A stretch of DNA of 64,000 bases from Tragulus kanchil (GCA_022376925.1 JAIOJX010000025.1:145411301-145475300); one strand, 5' to 3'. Shown: positions 1-13,733, numbered from the stretch's first letter. Program-made: numbers and translations. The notes: generated from the letters alone by a model not told the origin.

Positions 1-404
1 TATCTATATAAGTATAATTATTTGAACTCTTAAACATCATTTTATTTTAAAGAACAGATTTTTATATTTTTTCATCATCCAGGCTCATCAATACTGAAAG
101 ACCAGTGCTTTTGAAATAACTTAGGAGATTTGTTAACAGAAATACTCTCATAATTTTCCAAAAACAAAAAATTCTAGACGAATTTGTTTATAATTATTTT
201 TTCCTAGACAGCACATGGTATGATGTATGCATTTTTTTAATAGTGATAAACATGTCAGGCTCTAACATGAAACTAACTATTATATCATCTTTTTATCTTA
301 TTATTTTGAAATTACAATACTGCAATTTTTGAAAAACTCAGTGCTTTGAAAAATGAATCTGGCTTTACAGAAATGATTCTGACAGTGCCTCCCTACAACT
401 GTTC

Positions 405-660
405 TTCTATTTATCAAATTCCTTCTTCAAAGAAGACTTCCTGACTGACCCTGTTTAATCCTCTCTTCTGAAATCTTATATTATTTATTTTTTTACAAAT
501 ACTTTTTATAAATTATTTCTCATTGCTCTCTAAATCTTTCATTTTTCAAGTCTAATCTCCACAATTAGCTTTTAATCTCTATCAAGACAGGATCTGAGTC
601 TTTTGACTTCTTGGTATGGCTCACAGTATTATGTAAGTAAATAAGATTCAATGTGATTGA
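405..660 (+). mobile_element. L2 LINE 3'-end relic
   Basis: Decayed sequence in the order expected of an L2 3' end: a part resembling 'agaggccttccctgacc' (here 'agaagacttcctgactgacc' near 434), a T-rich middle, then a 'gacaggatctgagtctttt' block near 588 and an AATAAG-like end near 640. This is an ancient mammalian repeat with no coding capacity left. The part from 562 onward recurs in the second copy of duplication A. The family call comes from remembered consensus order, so it is moderate. Confidence 0.5.
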
Positions 661-1398
661 ATTTAATTTAATTTAATGTAGATTCCAATGGATTTTTTTC
701 CAATTAGATGGTGTGAGATTTTTAGCTATTAAAATATGCAATTATTACTAATTTTTGCTTGTAAAGTATAAAACTTATCCAAAAGATGAGCTAAGACTTG
801 TTATATTTTGCAGTCTTAAGATACATTTCACAGGCTCTTCATCTAATCACTCTTTATTCATCTTCTACAAATTTCAGCCATAAAATATAACATTCACTTG
901 CCTCAGCTCAGATTTATTACAAATGCTTGTTCTACAGGAAACCATGTACTTATATATTCATGAAAAACATATCATTAGATATAGTAAAAGTGGCATATTG
1001 ACAAAAATTTAAATATATTATTCAAGAATGAAATGATAATGTATCAGGCCAGATTTCAGTACTGAAGAGAGATAACTTCTGAATGGGAGGGTCTGATTAC
1101 TGGTGTTTTGCCTCTCTCACATTTTGGCTGCTTTCTTCAAATGTTAAAGGAATATATATATATTTACAACCATTTAAGTTTCATCTAACCAGTTTTTTGA
1201 GCTGTAAAGGTTCAACTCCTTTAAAAAGAAGTTGTTTTTTTTTTTTCCCAATCACTTTCTTTATCTGGGCTGTAACATGTCTCCATTTCTTGTCCCTTAA
1301 GCAATATTTGAGATTCCCTTATCCCAGTCAATCTCACTTCATATTACCAGCACAGTTACAAAATTGTGAACCTTAAACTCTTTTGAAATCTCATCTCT

Positions 1399-1635
1399 GG
1401 GACTTTCCTGGTGATTCATTGGTTAAGAATCTGCCTGCCAATGCAGGGGACACAGGTTTGCTCCCTGTCAGAGAAGATTCCATTTGCCTTAAGAGTAACT
1501 AAGCCCATGGGCTACTACTGAAACTACTGTGCTCCACAACAAGAGAAGTCACCACAATGAAGAGTAGTCCCCACTTGCCACAACTAGAGAAAGCTTGTGC
1601 ACACCAACAGAGACCCAGCACAGCCAAAAAATAAA
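1399..1635 (+). mobile_element. CHR-type tRNA-Glu-derived SINE, first copy
   Basis: Begins with the GGGACTTTCCTGGTG head of cetartiodactyl tRNA-Glu SINEs and has a degraded box-B-like 'caggtttgctccc'. It continues through the 'caacaagagaagtcaccac' and 'agagacccagcacagcc' blocks and ends in an A-rich tail. It is flanked by a 12-bp target-site duplication, aaatctcatctc, at 1386-1397 and 1633-1644. This marks a complete retroposition event. It is non-autonomous and does not code for protein. Confidence 0.85.
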
Positions 1636-2483
1636 TCTCATCTCCTCAATTAGCTTTTAATCTCTATCAAGACAGGATCTGAGTCTTTTGACTTCTTGGT
1701 ATGGCTCACAGTATTATGTAAGTAAATAAGATTCAATGTGATTGAATTTAATTTAATTTAATGTAGATTCCAATGGATTTTTTTCCAATTAGATGGTGTG
1801 AGATTTTTAGCTATTAAAATATGCAATTATTACTAATTTTTGCTTGTAAAGTATAAAACTTATCCAAAAGATGAGCTAAGACTTGTTATATTTTGCAGTC
1901 TTAAGATACATTTCACAGGCTCTTCATCTAATCACTCTTTATTCATCTTCTACAAATTTCAGCCATAAAATATAACATTCACTTGCCTCAGCTCAGATTT
2001 ATTACAAATGCTTGTTCTACAGGAAACCATGTACTTATATATTCATGAAAAACATATCATTAGATATAGTAAAAGTGGCATATTGACAAAAATTTAAATA
2101 TATTATTCAAGAATGAAATGATAATGTATCAGGCCAGATTTCAGTACTGAAGAGAGATAACTTCTGAATGGGAGGGTCTGATTACTGGTGTTTTGCCTCT
2201 CTCACATTTTGGCTGCTTTCTTCAAATGTTAAAGGAATATATATATATTTACAACCATTTAAGTTTCATCTAACCAGTTTTTTGAGCTGTAAAGGTTCAA
2301 CTCCTTTAAAAAGAAGTTGTTTTTTTTTTTTCCCAATCACTTTCTTTATCTGGGCTGTAACATGTCTCCATTTCTTGTCCCTTAAGCAATATTTGAGATT
2401 CCCTTATCCCAGTCAATCTCACTTCATATTACCAGCACAGTTACAAAATTGTGAACCTTAAACTCTTTTGAAATCTCATCTCT

Positions 2484-2720
2484 GGGACTTTCCTGGTGAT
2501 TCATTGGTTAAGAATCTGCCTGCCAATGCAGGGGACACAGGTTTGCTCCCTGTCAGAGAAGATTCCATTTGCCTTAAGAGTAACTAAGCCCATGGGCTAC
2601 TACTGAAACTACTGTGCTCCACAACAAGAGAAGTCACCACAATGAAGAGTAGTCCCCACTTGCCACAACTAGAGAAAGCTTGTGCACACCAACAGAGACC
2701 CAGCACAGCCAAAAAATAAA
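2484..2720 (+). mobile_element. CHR-type tRNA-Glu-derived SINE, second copy
   Basis: Exact repeat of the element at 1399-1635, including its target-site duplications (2471-2482 and 2718-2729). Two elements with the same flanks must derive from one insertion followed by duplication of the segment, or by an assembly error. They are not two independent insertions. Confidence 0.85.
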
Positions 2721-2969
2721 TCTCATCTCCTCACCTATGTTTAGTGCAGATAAGATTCCTAGTTGCATTATCTGAAGGGAGCACTGAAGAGCATGGCTTT
2801 GGGATATATCCCTCACCTCTCTCTTCTAGGTCCAAATTTTTTTTTCTGTCAAGAACTGAAGATACAGCTTAGAGAACAAGATTATTCTCACCATTTCAGA
2901 GAGAAGAGATAAAGTATCCCCCCCCACCCCCGCTTTGTTTTTTTTACTAAAAGCTTCTCAGGATAGATG

Positions 2970-3452
2970 GCAGTTGGATGAATAATCATCCTAAAAATGA
3001 AATATCCAAGTCGTAGTCCCTAGTACCTAGGAAGGTGACCATATTTGGAAAGAGAGTGTTTGCAGATGTAATTAAGGATCTTAAGATGAGATCATCCTAC
3101 TTTTATAGGATGGTCTCTAAATCCAATGATGGTCGTCCTTATAAGAGAAAGAAAAGCAGAAAACACAGACACAGAGAAGGACATCGTGTGAAGATGAGAG
3201 TTTTATATCTGCAAGCCGAGGAACATCAAGTATTGCTAGCAGCAATTAGAAGCCAGGAGAGAGATAAGGAATGAATTCTTTCTCAAAACAAAGGATTCTG
3301 TTTCTCTTCCTCAAAGCTTCCAGAAGGAACCAACACTTGAGTCACCTATATTTTGGACTTCTGGACTTCCTAACTGGGTGGTAATAAGTTTCTGTTGTGT
3401 AAGCCACCTAGTTTGTGGTAACTTGTTATGACAGCCCTAGGAAACTAATGGA
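2970..3452 (+). mobile_element. MLT1-like ERVL-MaLR solo LTR
   Basis: Follows the MLT1 order from end to end: 'gtagtccctagtacct', 'accatatttggaaagag', 'gcagatgtaattaagg', 'tccaatgatggtcgtcctta', 'acacagacacagagaagg', 'cagaaggaaccaacac', 'tttggacttctggactt', 'aagccacctagtttgtggta' and a final 'gcagccct-like / aactaatg' end. The length of about 480 bp is close to a full-length LTR, and there is no internal retroviral sequence beside it. This is an old solo LTR. Open frames across it are chance products of the repeat. It lies outside the duplicated units. Confidence 0.8.
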
Positions 3453-3599
3453 GAATCATTCTTGATGCCTGTGTGTGGCAAATATTTTCCCCATAAGGCT
3501 GTATATGCAAATTCTTAAGAGAATTCTAGGTCACCTCCCACTGTCATTTCCTGAATCTGAAAGGTCAGCTGTAAATTCAAATTTCGCTCTTACCCTTAA

Positions 3600-5729
3600 T
3601 CTCTGTAATAAGCAGTATATTCAAAAGTTTTACAGTTCTTATCCTCTTGCCTTGAGGGCCAATCCTCATTTATGGCTTACTGAGAAGATAGCTCAGGCAT
3701 TCTGTTGTATTCCACTGATCTCTGAGAAAGCACACATTTTCAGCATGAAAAGGGTGAAACAAGTTGCTAATTGTATTGTCTTGCTCTGAGTCGTCTAGTG
3801 CCTAATGGACAACTGACTTGGGAATGGTATGCCAGTTCTTTCTCCTGCAGAAGAATCATTTCTAAGGTGCTAATATGATTTTCTTGAGAAGCAGCACCCT
3901 TTCCCTGTGGATGTGGTGGTGGGAGAAATTTAACAAAATTTCTTTAAGAATTTATAGTTTCTACAAGAAAAAATAGCCTAATAACTTTCTTTTCCTTACT
4001 TCATATGGATCCACCCTCTTTCTTAGATTAGGAAAGATAGAATAACTGTTTGTGGTAGCTGAAACTGGTTCTTGAAACATAATAACTCAGAAGTGGGGGT
4101 GGAAGTAGACAGTGTTTGCCCTCTGCTATTGACCAATTCTCCTTTTAATGTTTGGTAGTTAGTAACTCTTTGTCTTCAACTTAAGATGCTGGTCACTGGT
4201 TTGGAGGACATTGGGAACCCTTTTACTCAATAACATTACAAATATTTTACATGAATTTCCTCTATGAGCTATATTTAAGTGTGTGGATTTAAACCTGTAA
4301 TGTCAAAACAGCAAGATTTGCTTTTGCTATTTGTTTGATGTCCACCTGAACTGTTCAGTTTAGTTCTTTGTAAAGTAAGAGAATTGGACACAAATCAGGT
4401 ATTTCTTACTCAAGCGATGTTTAGGAGCTAGAAGATAAAATAAATGCACAAAGTAGTCATCATGAGTGGGAACTGTGACCAGCTTAAAATGTGTCAGTAC
4501 TTACCTCAGGTATTAACATTATATGCAAAGTTAGTTGCATCTTCTGCTGGATGGCCTTTAATGACCATTCCACATTTAATTGTCCATGCATTTGTTTTCT
4601 ATGCTATTTACAAAACTCACAGCTTTTTTTGTCATAATGACTGAAAGTGGATGCTACTAGTCTCTGTAATAAGCAAGTAAAATTCAAAAGTTTTACAGTT
4701 CTTATCCTCTTGCCTTGAGGGCCAATCCTCATTTATGGCTTACTGAGAAGATAGCTCAGGCATTCTGTTGTATTCCACTGATCTCTGAGAAAGCACACAT
4801 TTTCAGCATGAAAAGGGTGAAACAAGTTGCTAATTGTATTGTCTTGCTCTGAGTCGTCTAGTGCCTAATGGACAACTGACTTGGGAATGGTATGCCAGTT
4901 CTTTCTCCTGCAGAAGAATCATTTCTAAGGTGCTAATATGATTTTCTTGAGAAGCAGCACCCTTTCCCTGTGGATGTGGTGGTGGGAGAAATTTAACAAA
5001 ATTTCTTTAAGAATTTATAGTTTCTACAAGAAAAAATAGCCTAATAACTTTCTTTTCCTTACTTCATATGGATCCACCCTCTTTCTTAGATTAGGAAAGA
5101 TAGAATAACTGTTTGTGGTAGCTGAAACTGGTTCTTGAAACATAATAACTCAGAAGTGGGGGTGGAAGTAGACAGTGTTTGCCCTCTGCTATTGACCAAT
5201 TCTCCTTTTAATGTTTGGTAGTTAGTAACTCTTTGTCTTCAACTTAAGATGCTGGTCACTGGTTTGGAGGACATTGGGAACCCTTTTACTCAATAACATT
5301 ACAAATATTTTACATGAATTTCCTCTATGAGCTATATTTAAGTGTGTGGATTTAAACCTGTAATGTCAAAACAGCAAGATTTGCTTTTGCTATTTGTTTG
5401 ATGTCCACCTGAACTGTTCAGTTTAGTTCTTTGTAAAGTAAGAGAATTGGACACAAATCAGGTATTTCTTACTCAAGCGATGTTTAGGAGCTAGAAGATA
5501 AAATAAATGCACAAAGTAGTCATCATGAGTGGGAACTGTGACCAGCTTAAAATGTGTCAGTACTTACCTCAGGTATTAACATTATATGCAAAGTTAGTTG
5601 CATCTTCTGCTGGATGGCCTTTAATGACCATTCCACATTTAATTGTCCATGCATTTGTTTTCTATGCTATTTACAAAAACTCACAGCTTTTTTTTTTGTC
5701 ATAATGACTGAAAGTGGATGCTACTAGTC
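3600..5729. repeat. Tandem direct duplication B (unit 1061-1063 bp)
   Basis: Positions 3600-4665 recur at 4661-5729. The junction shares 'tctct'. Just inside the second copy 'aagcagtatattc' becomes 'aagcaagtaaaattc', shifting the offset from 1061 to 1063. A T-run near the right end is 7 long in copy 1 and 10 in copy 2. Copy 2 overlaps the first copy of duplication C, so this end segment exists three times. No recognisable repeat family or gene lies inside the unit. Confidence 0.97.
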
Positions 5730-7535
5730 TCTTTTAGTGAGAAGGGACCAGGCATATTGCATATGCAATTCTCCTTTGTTCCAGATGGTTTTTAAATGAC
5801 TCTGGGAGTTCATGTGGGGGAAATATTTGTCTGTATTTATTTGAATTGAAACTCAATTCTGTTGTTTATAGAGAGACAGATAAAGACTTCTTGCATAATT
5901 TTATAGAGATACTTTTTCAGAAATATATATTACTGTGTATATTGAGGGGGTATTGTACTTTATTTTGTTTAAGATTTTATCCAGCATTATTTAGTATCAA
6001 TCACTTTTTCATAAAATTATCTCAGCAACAGCAAGTTATTCATAGAATACGAGTCCCCAGTGCTTCACACCTGAAACAGGTAGGATTTGTAGTATTGCAC
6101 TTATGAAGTTATATGGACAAAGGCCAGCATCTGACTGTTTCATGATATTGTCTTGTATAATTATGCCTAAGAGTATACATAATGATCTTTAGACTTTTTT
6201 GAATTAATTAGTTTGTTTTATTTATATGTAAATAGCAGATATAGGGTATTACATAGACTAAAAAATGGATCGTCATATCTATGATCTTCATATCCATGAT
6301 CTTCATTTTTAGGTGGTAAAACAGATATTACAAATTATTTGCTATAAAAGAGGAAAACTGGTTTGGTAAGACTAATCTATACCTGTTCCCAGCGACCTAC
6401 AAAGTTTTAAAGGTCATCAGACTTCTAGTGTACACATATATCTACAAATTTAGCTATTCCTCGTTCATGATGTCCACCTGAACTGTTCAGTTTAGTTGTT
6501 TGTAAAGTAAGAGAATTGGACACAAATCAGGTATTTCTTACTCAAGCGATGTTTAGGAGCTAGAAGATAAAATAAATGCACAAAGTAGTCATCATGAGTG
6601 GGAACTGTGACCAGCTTAAAATGTGTCAGTACTTACCTCAGGTATTAACATTATATGCAAAGTTAGTTGCATCTTCTGCTGGATGGCCTTTAATGACCAT
6701 TCCACATTTAATTGTCCATGCATTTGTTTTCTATGCTATTTACTAAAACTCACAGCTTTTTTTTTGTCATAATGACTGAAAGTGGATGCTACTAGTCTCT
6801 TTTAGTGAGAAGGGACCAGGCATATTGCATATGCAATTCTCCTTTGTTCCAGATGGTTTTTAAATGACTCTGGGAGTTCATGTGGGGGAAATATTTGTCT
6901 GTATTTATTTGAATTGAAACTCAATTCTGTTGTTTATAGAGAGACAGATAAAGACTTCTTGCATAATTTTATAGAGATACTTTTTCAGAAATATATATTA
7001 CTGTGTATATTGAGGGGGTATTGTACTTTATTTTGTTTAAGATTTTATCCAGCATTATTTAGTATCAATCACTTTTTCATAAAATTATCTCAGCAACAGC
7101 AAGTTATTCATAGAATACGAGTCCCCAGTGCTTCACACCTGAAACAGGTAGGATTTGTAGTATTGCACTTATGAAGTTATATGGACAAAGGCCAGCATCT
7201 GACTGTTTCATGATATTGTCTTGTATAATTATGCCTAAGAGTATACATAATGATCTTTAGACTTTTTTGAATTAATTAGTTTGTTTTATTTATATGTAAA
7301 TAGCAGATATAGGGTATTACATAGACTAAAAAATGGATCGTCATATCTATGATCTTCATATCCATGATCTTCATTTTTAGGTGGTAAAACAGATATTACA
7401 AATTATTTGCTATAAAAGAGGAAAACTGGTTTGGTAAGACTAATCTATACCTGTTCCCAGCGACCTACAAAGTTTTAAAGGTCATCAGACTTCTAGTGTA
7501 CACATATATCTACATATATGGATCTTCAGCTATTC
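5399..7535. repeat. Tandem direct duplication C (unit about 1069 bp)
   Basis: Positions 5399-6467 recur from 6468 to about 7535. The last 20 or so bases of the first copy are altered relative to the second (about 13 bases missing after 'tctaca'), then the sequence jumps to 'tgatgtccacc'. One base differs near 5427 ('agttcttt' versus 'agttgttt') and a T-run differs by one. The unit is AT-rich without a recognised element. Confidence 0.96.
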
Positions 7536-8057
7536 CTCGTTCTATGCATGTTCAATGTCCTTTACCATACCATTGTCCTCACACTATGAAATTCTTTTCA
7601 GAGTTACCAGGAGGTTTAAAATAGTCTGTTTTAAAATGCTATATTACTATTTAAGATAATAATATAGTAAAAAAAATTAATCTGATACCAACTTCCAGAG
7701 AACCTATTCATTTGATGATTTCCTGAGATGTAGTTTTTCAATTCTCAATTTAATATGAGAGAAGTATAGCTTCCTAAATATTGTTGATAGTTATTTTTAG
7801 ATGTTTGCAATTCTTTTTTTGCCACAATTATAGTATTTGTAAGACTGAGGGATTTTAAAATTCAAACTAATAAATTAGAAACTCAATATTAAATGGCAAA
7901 GCATTTTCAACACTGTAATGAGAAAGGATCATCTTATTTTCAAATTCTTTTTGTTTCTAGTTGAATTTATAATTAGGGAGCACATGTTTAAAAAAAAGTG
8001 AAAATATTAATGAACCATTTGATAGATGTCTCATAGAGTGAGGTCAAATGTTACCAC

Positions 8058-8130
8058 CTATATATATATATATACACACACATACACACACTCACACACA
8101 TACACACATATATATGTGTGTGTATACATC
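8058..8130. repeat. Compound (TA)n(CA)n(TA)n(TG)n microsatellite
   Basis: A TA run, then a run of CA/TACACA units, then TATATA and TGTGTGTG. The CA-rich part and the following TG part are mutually complementary, so the single strand could fold back. Length is likely polymorphic. Confidence 0.9.
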
Positions 8131-8953
8131 TGTTATAGACAAAATTTTCACTATGCAAGATAATTGTCACTTGTCACAAAAATTTTCCATAGCAGTTACA
8201 TGTGGCATAAAATTATAAGAAGCTATTTATCTGATTTCTCCTCTTTCAGTTATTTGTTCCCTTTTACCTATCAATGAATCTTCCTATTTGCTTACATCTT
8301 TAATTTTCTTTAATTACAACTAAAACATAAGAGAGTAATAGAATAATTTCTACTACATTTTTAAACTAGAAATCTGCTTATTCTGCAAGCATGTGGTTGT
8401 GTACCTGATAATAGTTAAAGTTAATGTAGATGTAGTCAGGGATAGAAAGTGTGGGAGAGGCTTTATTTCTCCCCATTCTGCCATTATAGATATAGATAAC
8501 TCACATTTTTAAAAATTCACATATTCTTTGTTTTACTAGATTTATTAAGTTGGGCAACACAAAGTGATTTTTTAGAATAAGCATTTCTATATCTTCTTTC
8601 TGCCTAGTATTTTTATTATTTTTATATTATTTTAATTTCTTTCATAAAGTTATAGATACCTATGATATAATGCCTGAATTTGGAGATTGAAATAAAATCC
8701 AGATTGACACTATATATGAACAGGAGTATACTCCAGAAGGAATATCTTTATATTGTTCATAATGGTTTCTATTTTGAACTATAATTATTCAGGGAATCTG
8801 CTAAGAGAAGATTGTTTGGCACACAATGTAACTGCAGTGTTATGTAATGCACAAATTGCTCTTCAAGGTAGAAACCTAGCTTGAAGGAACCTATAACTGT
8901 CATGTCCCTGGGTGCATTTGTCGAAATTGTATGAAATATTTTAAGCATTTTTC

Positions 8954-8974
8954 TGTGTGTGTGTGTGTGTGTGT
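8954..8974. repeat. (GT)n dinucleotide microsatellite
   Basis: About ten uninterrupted TG/GT units in unique sequence. A simple repeat with no associated element visible. Confidence 0.92.
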
Positions 8975-9414
8975 AATTTGTGCAGGGGTAGGTTGGGTTG
9001 GATTGGGTATGGCCTATTTAGTATTTTCAGACTCAAATCTGATGGCCTATGACCCCCTAAACCTTAAGACTGCTGAAATCTCAGCTTTCTGCCTCTAGAT
9101 AATTCTACAGGAAAATATTTAATTTCCACTTTATTTTAATTATCTCACTGAATAAGTAAATTATATTGCCCTTTAATTTATGAAGTCAATGCACTGTTTT
9201 GGTCATTAAAATTCACAATACTATAGGCTTTGACAGGCTCTACACAAATAAAGACAAGTTCCACTTTATTTTTAAGCCATTCAACTTTATTGAAGTGACA
9301 TTCCTGAAAGCTATACATTTCATTTGTACATTCTAATGATTTTAATTTAGTAACTTAATAAGCTTATCTCCAGTCAAAGATAAAATGATATTTATATGAC
9401 TCTAGTGTATGTGT

Positions 9415-11632
9415 TAGGACTTAATTCTTCCTGCTTTAGTTTCAACCTAGGCTTTATTTTGATGATATCAGATACCAAAGTGAATTTAAGACAAATCTAC
9501 CCATTAAGATTTTCAAAGAAACTGATTAAAAACCTACTATTTTATTTCTTAAACACTGGCAATACTTATAGATTATGAAGATGATCACAGTGTGAAGAGA
9601 GGATCTTATGAAAGGGATTAGTAAACAGATTTCTTTGGAGCTGTTGTGCTGCTTGGCTGTTCCATCTCTTTTGAGGCAGAGGCTCAGGAGGGAAGTTACT
9701 CTCCAACCCCAAGTTTGAAGAGGGCAGGCTTCTAGGCTCACAATCGGTGCTCTTTGAAGTAGTCAGGAAATTTTGATTATTTGTGACTGATGCAAACAAA
9801 GCAAAGTAAGGCAGAATGAGCTCTGAGTTTCTTCCCACTCAGGAAATCCAGAGGAGGAGAGATGGTCTAACAGCTTTGGTCACTGCACTGGGATTGGCAT
9901 ACCCTCTTCCATCTTGTCGAAACAAAGATTGTTTCTGACCACACTCTGAGGATTTGGTGTGTGAGGGTGTTGGGGAGAAGCAGGGGCCTTGTCCACTAGG
10001 ATCTCAGAAGGAAGGGATGAGGGTTGGAAGTATTCACTGGATACTCCAGGACTAGGGACATGACTCCATGGGTAGTGGAGGCAGACTGACTGTGGACAAA
10101 GGCATTTCAGGCAAGAGGAGGAACATGGAACCATTCTGAAATGCATAAAATCAAGATAATGAGAGACGGAGTCAGCACTGTTTATCAACTAGGTGTTCTG
10201 ATGTCACCCAGAGGTTTATCCATCTATTTCATCCAGACAGCAAAAGCCACCTGGTCAAGAATATCTGATAAGAAGCCAAACTGCAGGTTACAAGTAGAGA
10301 GTGGAGCAGGTAGACAACAGAAGCGCTGGGCACTACACTCATCCAGCTTCCTTGAGCTTTCAGTTTGTAGATGAAAGAGATTTCAAACAGCAGCAAGATT
10401 AGACTGTTTTGAGTATTGAGTAGTGGATGTTCTATTTACGGGAATAAATTGTATTTGCAATCCAAAGTGACCCTGTTGTGATCTATTCTCCTGAAATGTA
10501 CAAAATTGGATTAGTCATTGCAAATGATATTTATTGACTGATAGGACTTAATTCTTCCTGCTTTAGTTTCAACCTAGGCTTTATTTTGATGATATCAGAT
10601 ACCAAAGTGAATTTAAGACAAATCTACCCATTAAGATTTTCAAAGAAACTGATTAAAAACCTACTATTTTATTTCTTAAACACTGGCAATACTTATAGAT
10701 TATGAAGATGATCACAGTGTGAAGAGAGGATCTTATGAAAGGGATTAGTAAACAGATTTCTTTGGAGCTGTTGTGCTGCTTGGCTGTTCCATCTCTTTTG
10801 AGGCAGAGGCTCAGGAGGGAAGTTACTCTCCAACCCCAAGTTTGAAGAGGGCAGGCTTCTAGGCTCACAATCGGTGCTCTTTGAAGTAGTCAGGAAATTT
10901 TGATTATTTGTGACTGATGCAAACAAAGCAAAGTAAGGCAGAATGAGCTCTGAGTTTCTTCCCACTCAGGAAATCCAGAGGAGGAGAGATGGTCTAACAG
11001 CTTTGGTCACTGCACTGGGATTGGCATACCCTCTTCCATCTTGTCGAAACAAAGATTGTTTCTGACCACACTCTGAGGATTTGGTGTGTGAGGGTGTTGG
11101 GGAGAAGCAGGGGCCTTGTCCACTAGGATCTCAGAAGGAAGGGATGAGGGTTGGAAGTATTCACTGGATACTCCAGGACTAGGGACATGACTCCATGGGT
11201 AGTGGAGGCAGACTGACTGTGGACAAAGGCATTTCAGGCAAGAGGAGGAACATGGAACCATTCTGAAATGCATAAAATCAAGATAATGAGAGACGGAGTC
11301 AGCACTGTTTATCAACTAGGTGTTCTGATGTCACCCAGAGGTTTATCCATCTATTTCATCCAGACAGCAAAAGCCACCTGGTCAAGAATATCTGATAAGA
11401 AGCCAAACTGCAGGTTACAAGTAGAGAGTGGAGCAGGTAGACAACAGAAGCGCTGGGCACTACACTCATCCAGCTTCCTTGAGCTTTCAGTTTGTAGATG
11501 AAAGAGATTTCAAACAGCAGCAAGATTAGACTGTTTTGAGTATTGAGTAGTGGATGTTCTATTTACGGGAATAAATTGTATTTGCAATCCAAAGTGACCC
11601 TGTTGTGATCTATTCTCCTGAAATGTACAAAA
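9415..11632. repeat. Tandem direct duplication D (unit 1127 bp)
   Basis: Positions 9415-10505 recur at 10542-11632 with offset 1127. Between the copies, 10506-10541 contains 'aaatgatatttat', which also occurs just upstream of copy 1 near 9383. Copy 2 therefore probably begins about 20-30 bases earlier in a degraded form. The unit holds moderately GC-rich DNA (about 9650-10360) with chance open frames on both strands but no recognised protein or repeat. Its right part is copied a third time by duplication E. Confidence 0.97.
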
Positions 11633-13497
11633 AAGCCTTGGGACCTACTGAGATTCCATTCAGGGCTGCAGGGAAATGGCCTTTATTGTAGAAAGTTTCA
11701 AGAGAGGGTGGGAGAGGAAAAGAAAGTTGTGTTTTATTTGTGTTTTATTTATGTCTCAAGTTCTGTTTGTTCCTCATACTAGTTAGGCTACTTACAAGGA
11801 ATTCGGACTGTTAGTACTCCTTAAAAACTGATTCTTTTTTATGCAATGTACTGTTTTTGTTTTACAGTGCTATAGATGAATAGATGGGTAGAGTCTAATA
11901 GTACTTAACTTTCAACTGATATATTTTAGTTTCTATCAGTCTCATTATTATTCAATAAAATGATAAGTCATGCATGTTCAATCCTTGATATGTATGCCAT
12001 ACTATTTCAGGTTACGATATAGTTCATTTCCAGACTTGGGAATTCTCAGAAGAATTTGGGTGCCACTTATGTTAGTGAGTGTGTGTCATCCAGGGTAAAT
12101 ATTCATGACTCCACATAACTACGGCTCCTACCTCATTCACTGGAGATGAGAAAACTATGACTTTTAGGGACAGGCTGTCTGGAAGTCATAATGTAAAGCT
12201 GCCTTCTAAATTCAGTTAAATCACATTTAATATCAGATTTTAGTGACTTTCCCATGACTGTTTATTCGCTCCCTAAGTTCCCAAATGATTCTTTAATTAA
12301 TTGTTCCTCCTTTATGGCTCATTTTCAGTCAAGTCCCTCTCCCACTCCAGGGTAGGTGGAGGCAGACTGACTGTGGACAAAGGCATTTCAGGCAAGAGGA
12401 GGAACATGGAACCATTCTGAAATGCATAAAATCAAGATAATGAGAGACGGAGTCAGCACTGTTTATCAACTAGGTGTTCTGATGTCACCCAGAGGTTTAT
12501 CCATCTATTTCATCCAGACAGCAAAAGCCACCTGGTCAAGAATATCTGATAAGAAGCCAAACTGCAGGTTACAAGTAGAGAGTGGAGCAGGTAGACAACA
12601 GAAGCGCTGGGCACTACACTCATCCAGCTTCCTTGAGCTTTCAGTTTGTAGATGAAAGAGATTTCAAACAGCAGCAAGATTAGACTGTTTTGAGTATTGA
12701 GTAGTGGATGTTCTATTTACGGGAATAAATTGTATTTGCAATCCAAAGTGACCCTGTTGTGATCTATTCTCCTGAAATGTACAAAAAAGCCTTGGGACCT
12801 ACTGAGATTCCATTCAGGGCTGCAGGGAAATGGCCTTTATTGTAGAAAGTTTCAAGAGAGGGTGGGAGAGGAAAAGAAAGTTGTGTTTTATTTGTGTTTT
12901 ATTTATGTCTCAAGTTCTGTTTGTTCCTCATACTAGTTAGGCTACTTACAAGGAATTCGGACTGTTAGTACTCCTTAAAAACTGATTCTTTTTTATGCAA
13001 TGTACTGTTTTTGTTTTACAGTGCTATAGATGAATAGATGGGTAGAGTCTAATAGTACTTAACTTTCAACTGATATATTTTAGTTTCTATCAGTCTCATT
13101 ATTATTCAATAAAATGATAAGTCATGCATGTTCAATCCTTGATATGTATGCCATACTATTTCAGGTTACGATATAGTTCATTTCCAGACTTGGGAATTCT
13201 CAGAAGAATTTGGGTGCCACTTATGTTAGTGAGTGTGTGTCATCCAGGGTAAATATTCATGACTCCACATAACTACGGCTCCTACCTCATTCACTGGAGA
13301 TGAGAAAACTATGACTTTTAGGGACAGGCTGTCTGGAAGTCATAATGTAAAGCTGCCTTCTAAATTCAGTTAAATCACATTTAATATCAGATTTTAGTGA
13401 CTTTCCCATGACTGTTTATTCGCTCCCTAAGTTCCCAAATGATTCTTTAATTAATTGTTCCTCCTTTATGGCTCATTTTCAGTCAAGTCCCTCTCCC
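11190..13497. repeat. Tandem direct duplication E (unit 1154 bp)
   Basis: Positions 11190-12343 recur at 12344-13497. The first bases of copy 2 are garbled ('actccagggtaggtgg' versus 'actccatgggtagtgg'); after that the copies agree throughout. Because copy 1 starts inside the second copy of duplication D, the segment 11190-11632 occurs three times (also 10063-10505 and 12344-12786). No gene or known repeat is recognised in the unit. Confidence 0.97.
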
Positions 13498-13733
13498 TGG
13501 AGCACTGTTCCCCACCGCTCACCCCATGGCAGAAAGGTTGTCTGAGATTCCACTATTGTTAGATATAGCTCAATATCATTTAAGTCCATCGCCTCGATGA
13601 TGGTGATGTCACTCAGGTACTTGGCCTACAAGGAACTAGCACAGTTTCACTTATTTTATTTTAATGGGTCCCCTTGGCTTTGCGGCTATAAACTAAAATA
13701 CCATTGCAGTCTCCTCCAGCAATCTCAAACTTA

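Larger units (their letters stand above)
562..2733. repeat. Tandem direct duplication A (unit 1085 bp)
   Basis: Positions 562-1648 recur at 1647-2733 with a constant offset of 1085 and no difference that I saw. The junction shares 'ca'; a near-match 'atctcc[a/t]ca' also lies at both edges. The unit contains a complete CHR-type SINE and ends just past that SINE's right target-site duplication. It is one of 21 like-sized direct duplications in the window, most likely an unmerged overlap between assembly fragments. Confidence 0.97.
7536..9414. other. Unique AT-rich intergenic stretch with two microsatellites
   Basis: Single-copy in this window, AT-rich, with no open frame of note, no splice or promoter context and no recognised interspersed repeat. 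The only structured parts are the TA/CA tract near 8058 and the GT tract near 8954, listed separately. Confidence 0.7.

Noticed and set aside
3035..3274. 79-codon frame rich in Lys/Arg/His
   Set aside because: It is inside the MLT1-like LTR and reflects its purine-rich sequence.
9526..10374. Overlapping open frames on both strands, repeated two or three times
   Set aside because: They recur only because of duplications D and E. Several frames overlap on opposite strands, which is typical of chance in somewhat GC-richer DNA; no protein family was recognised.
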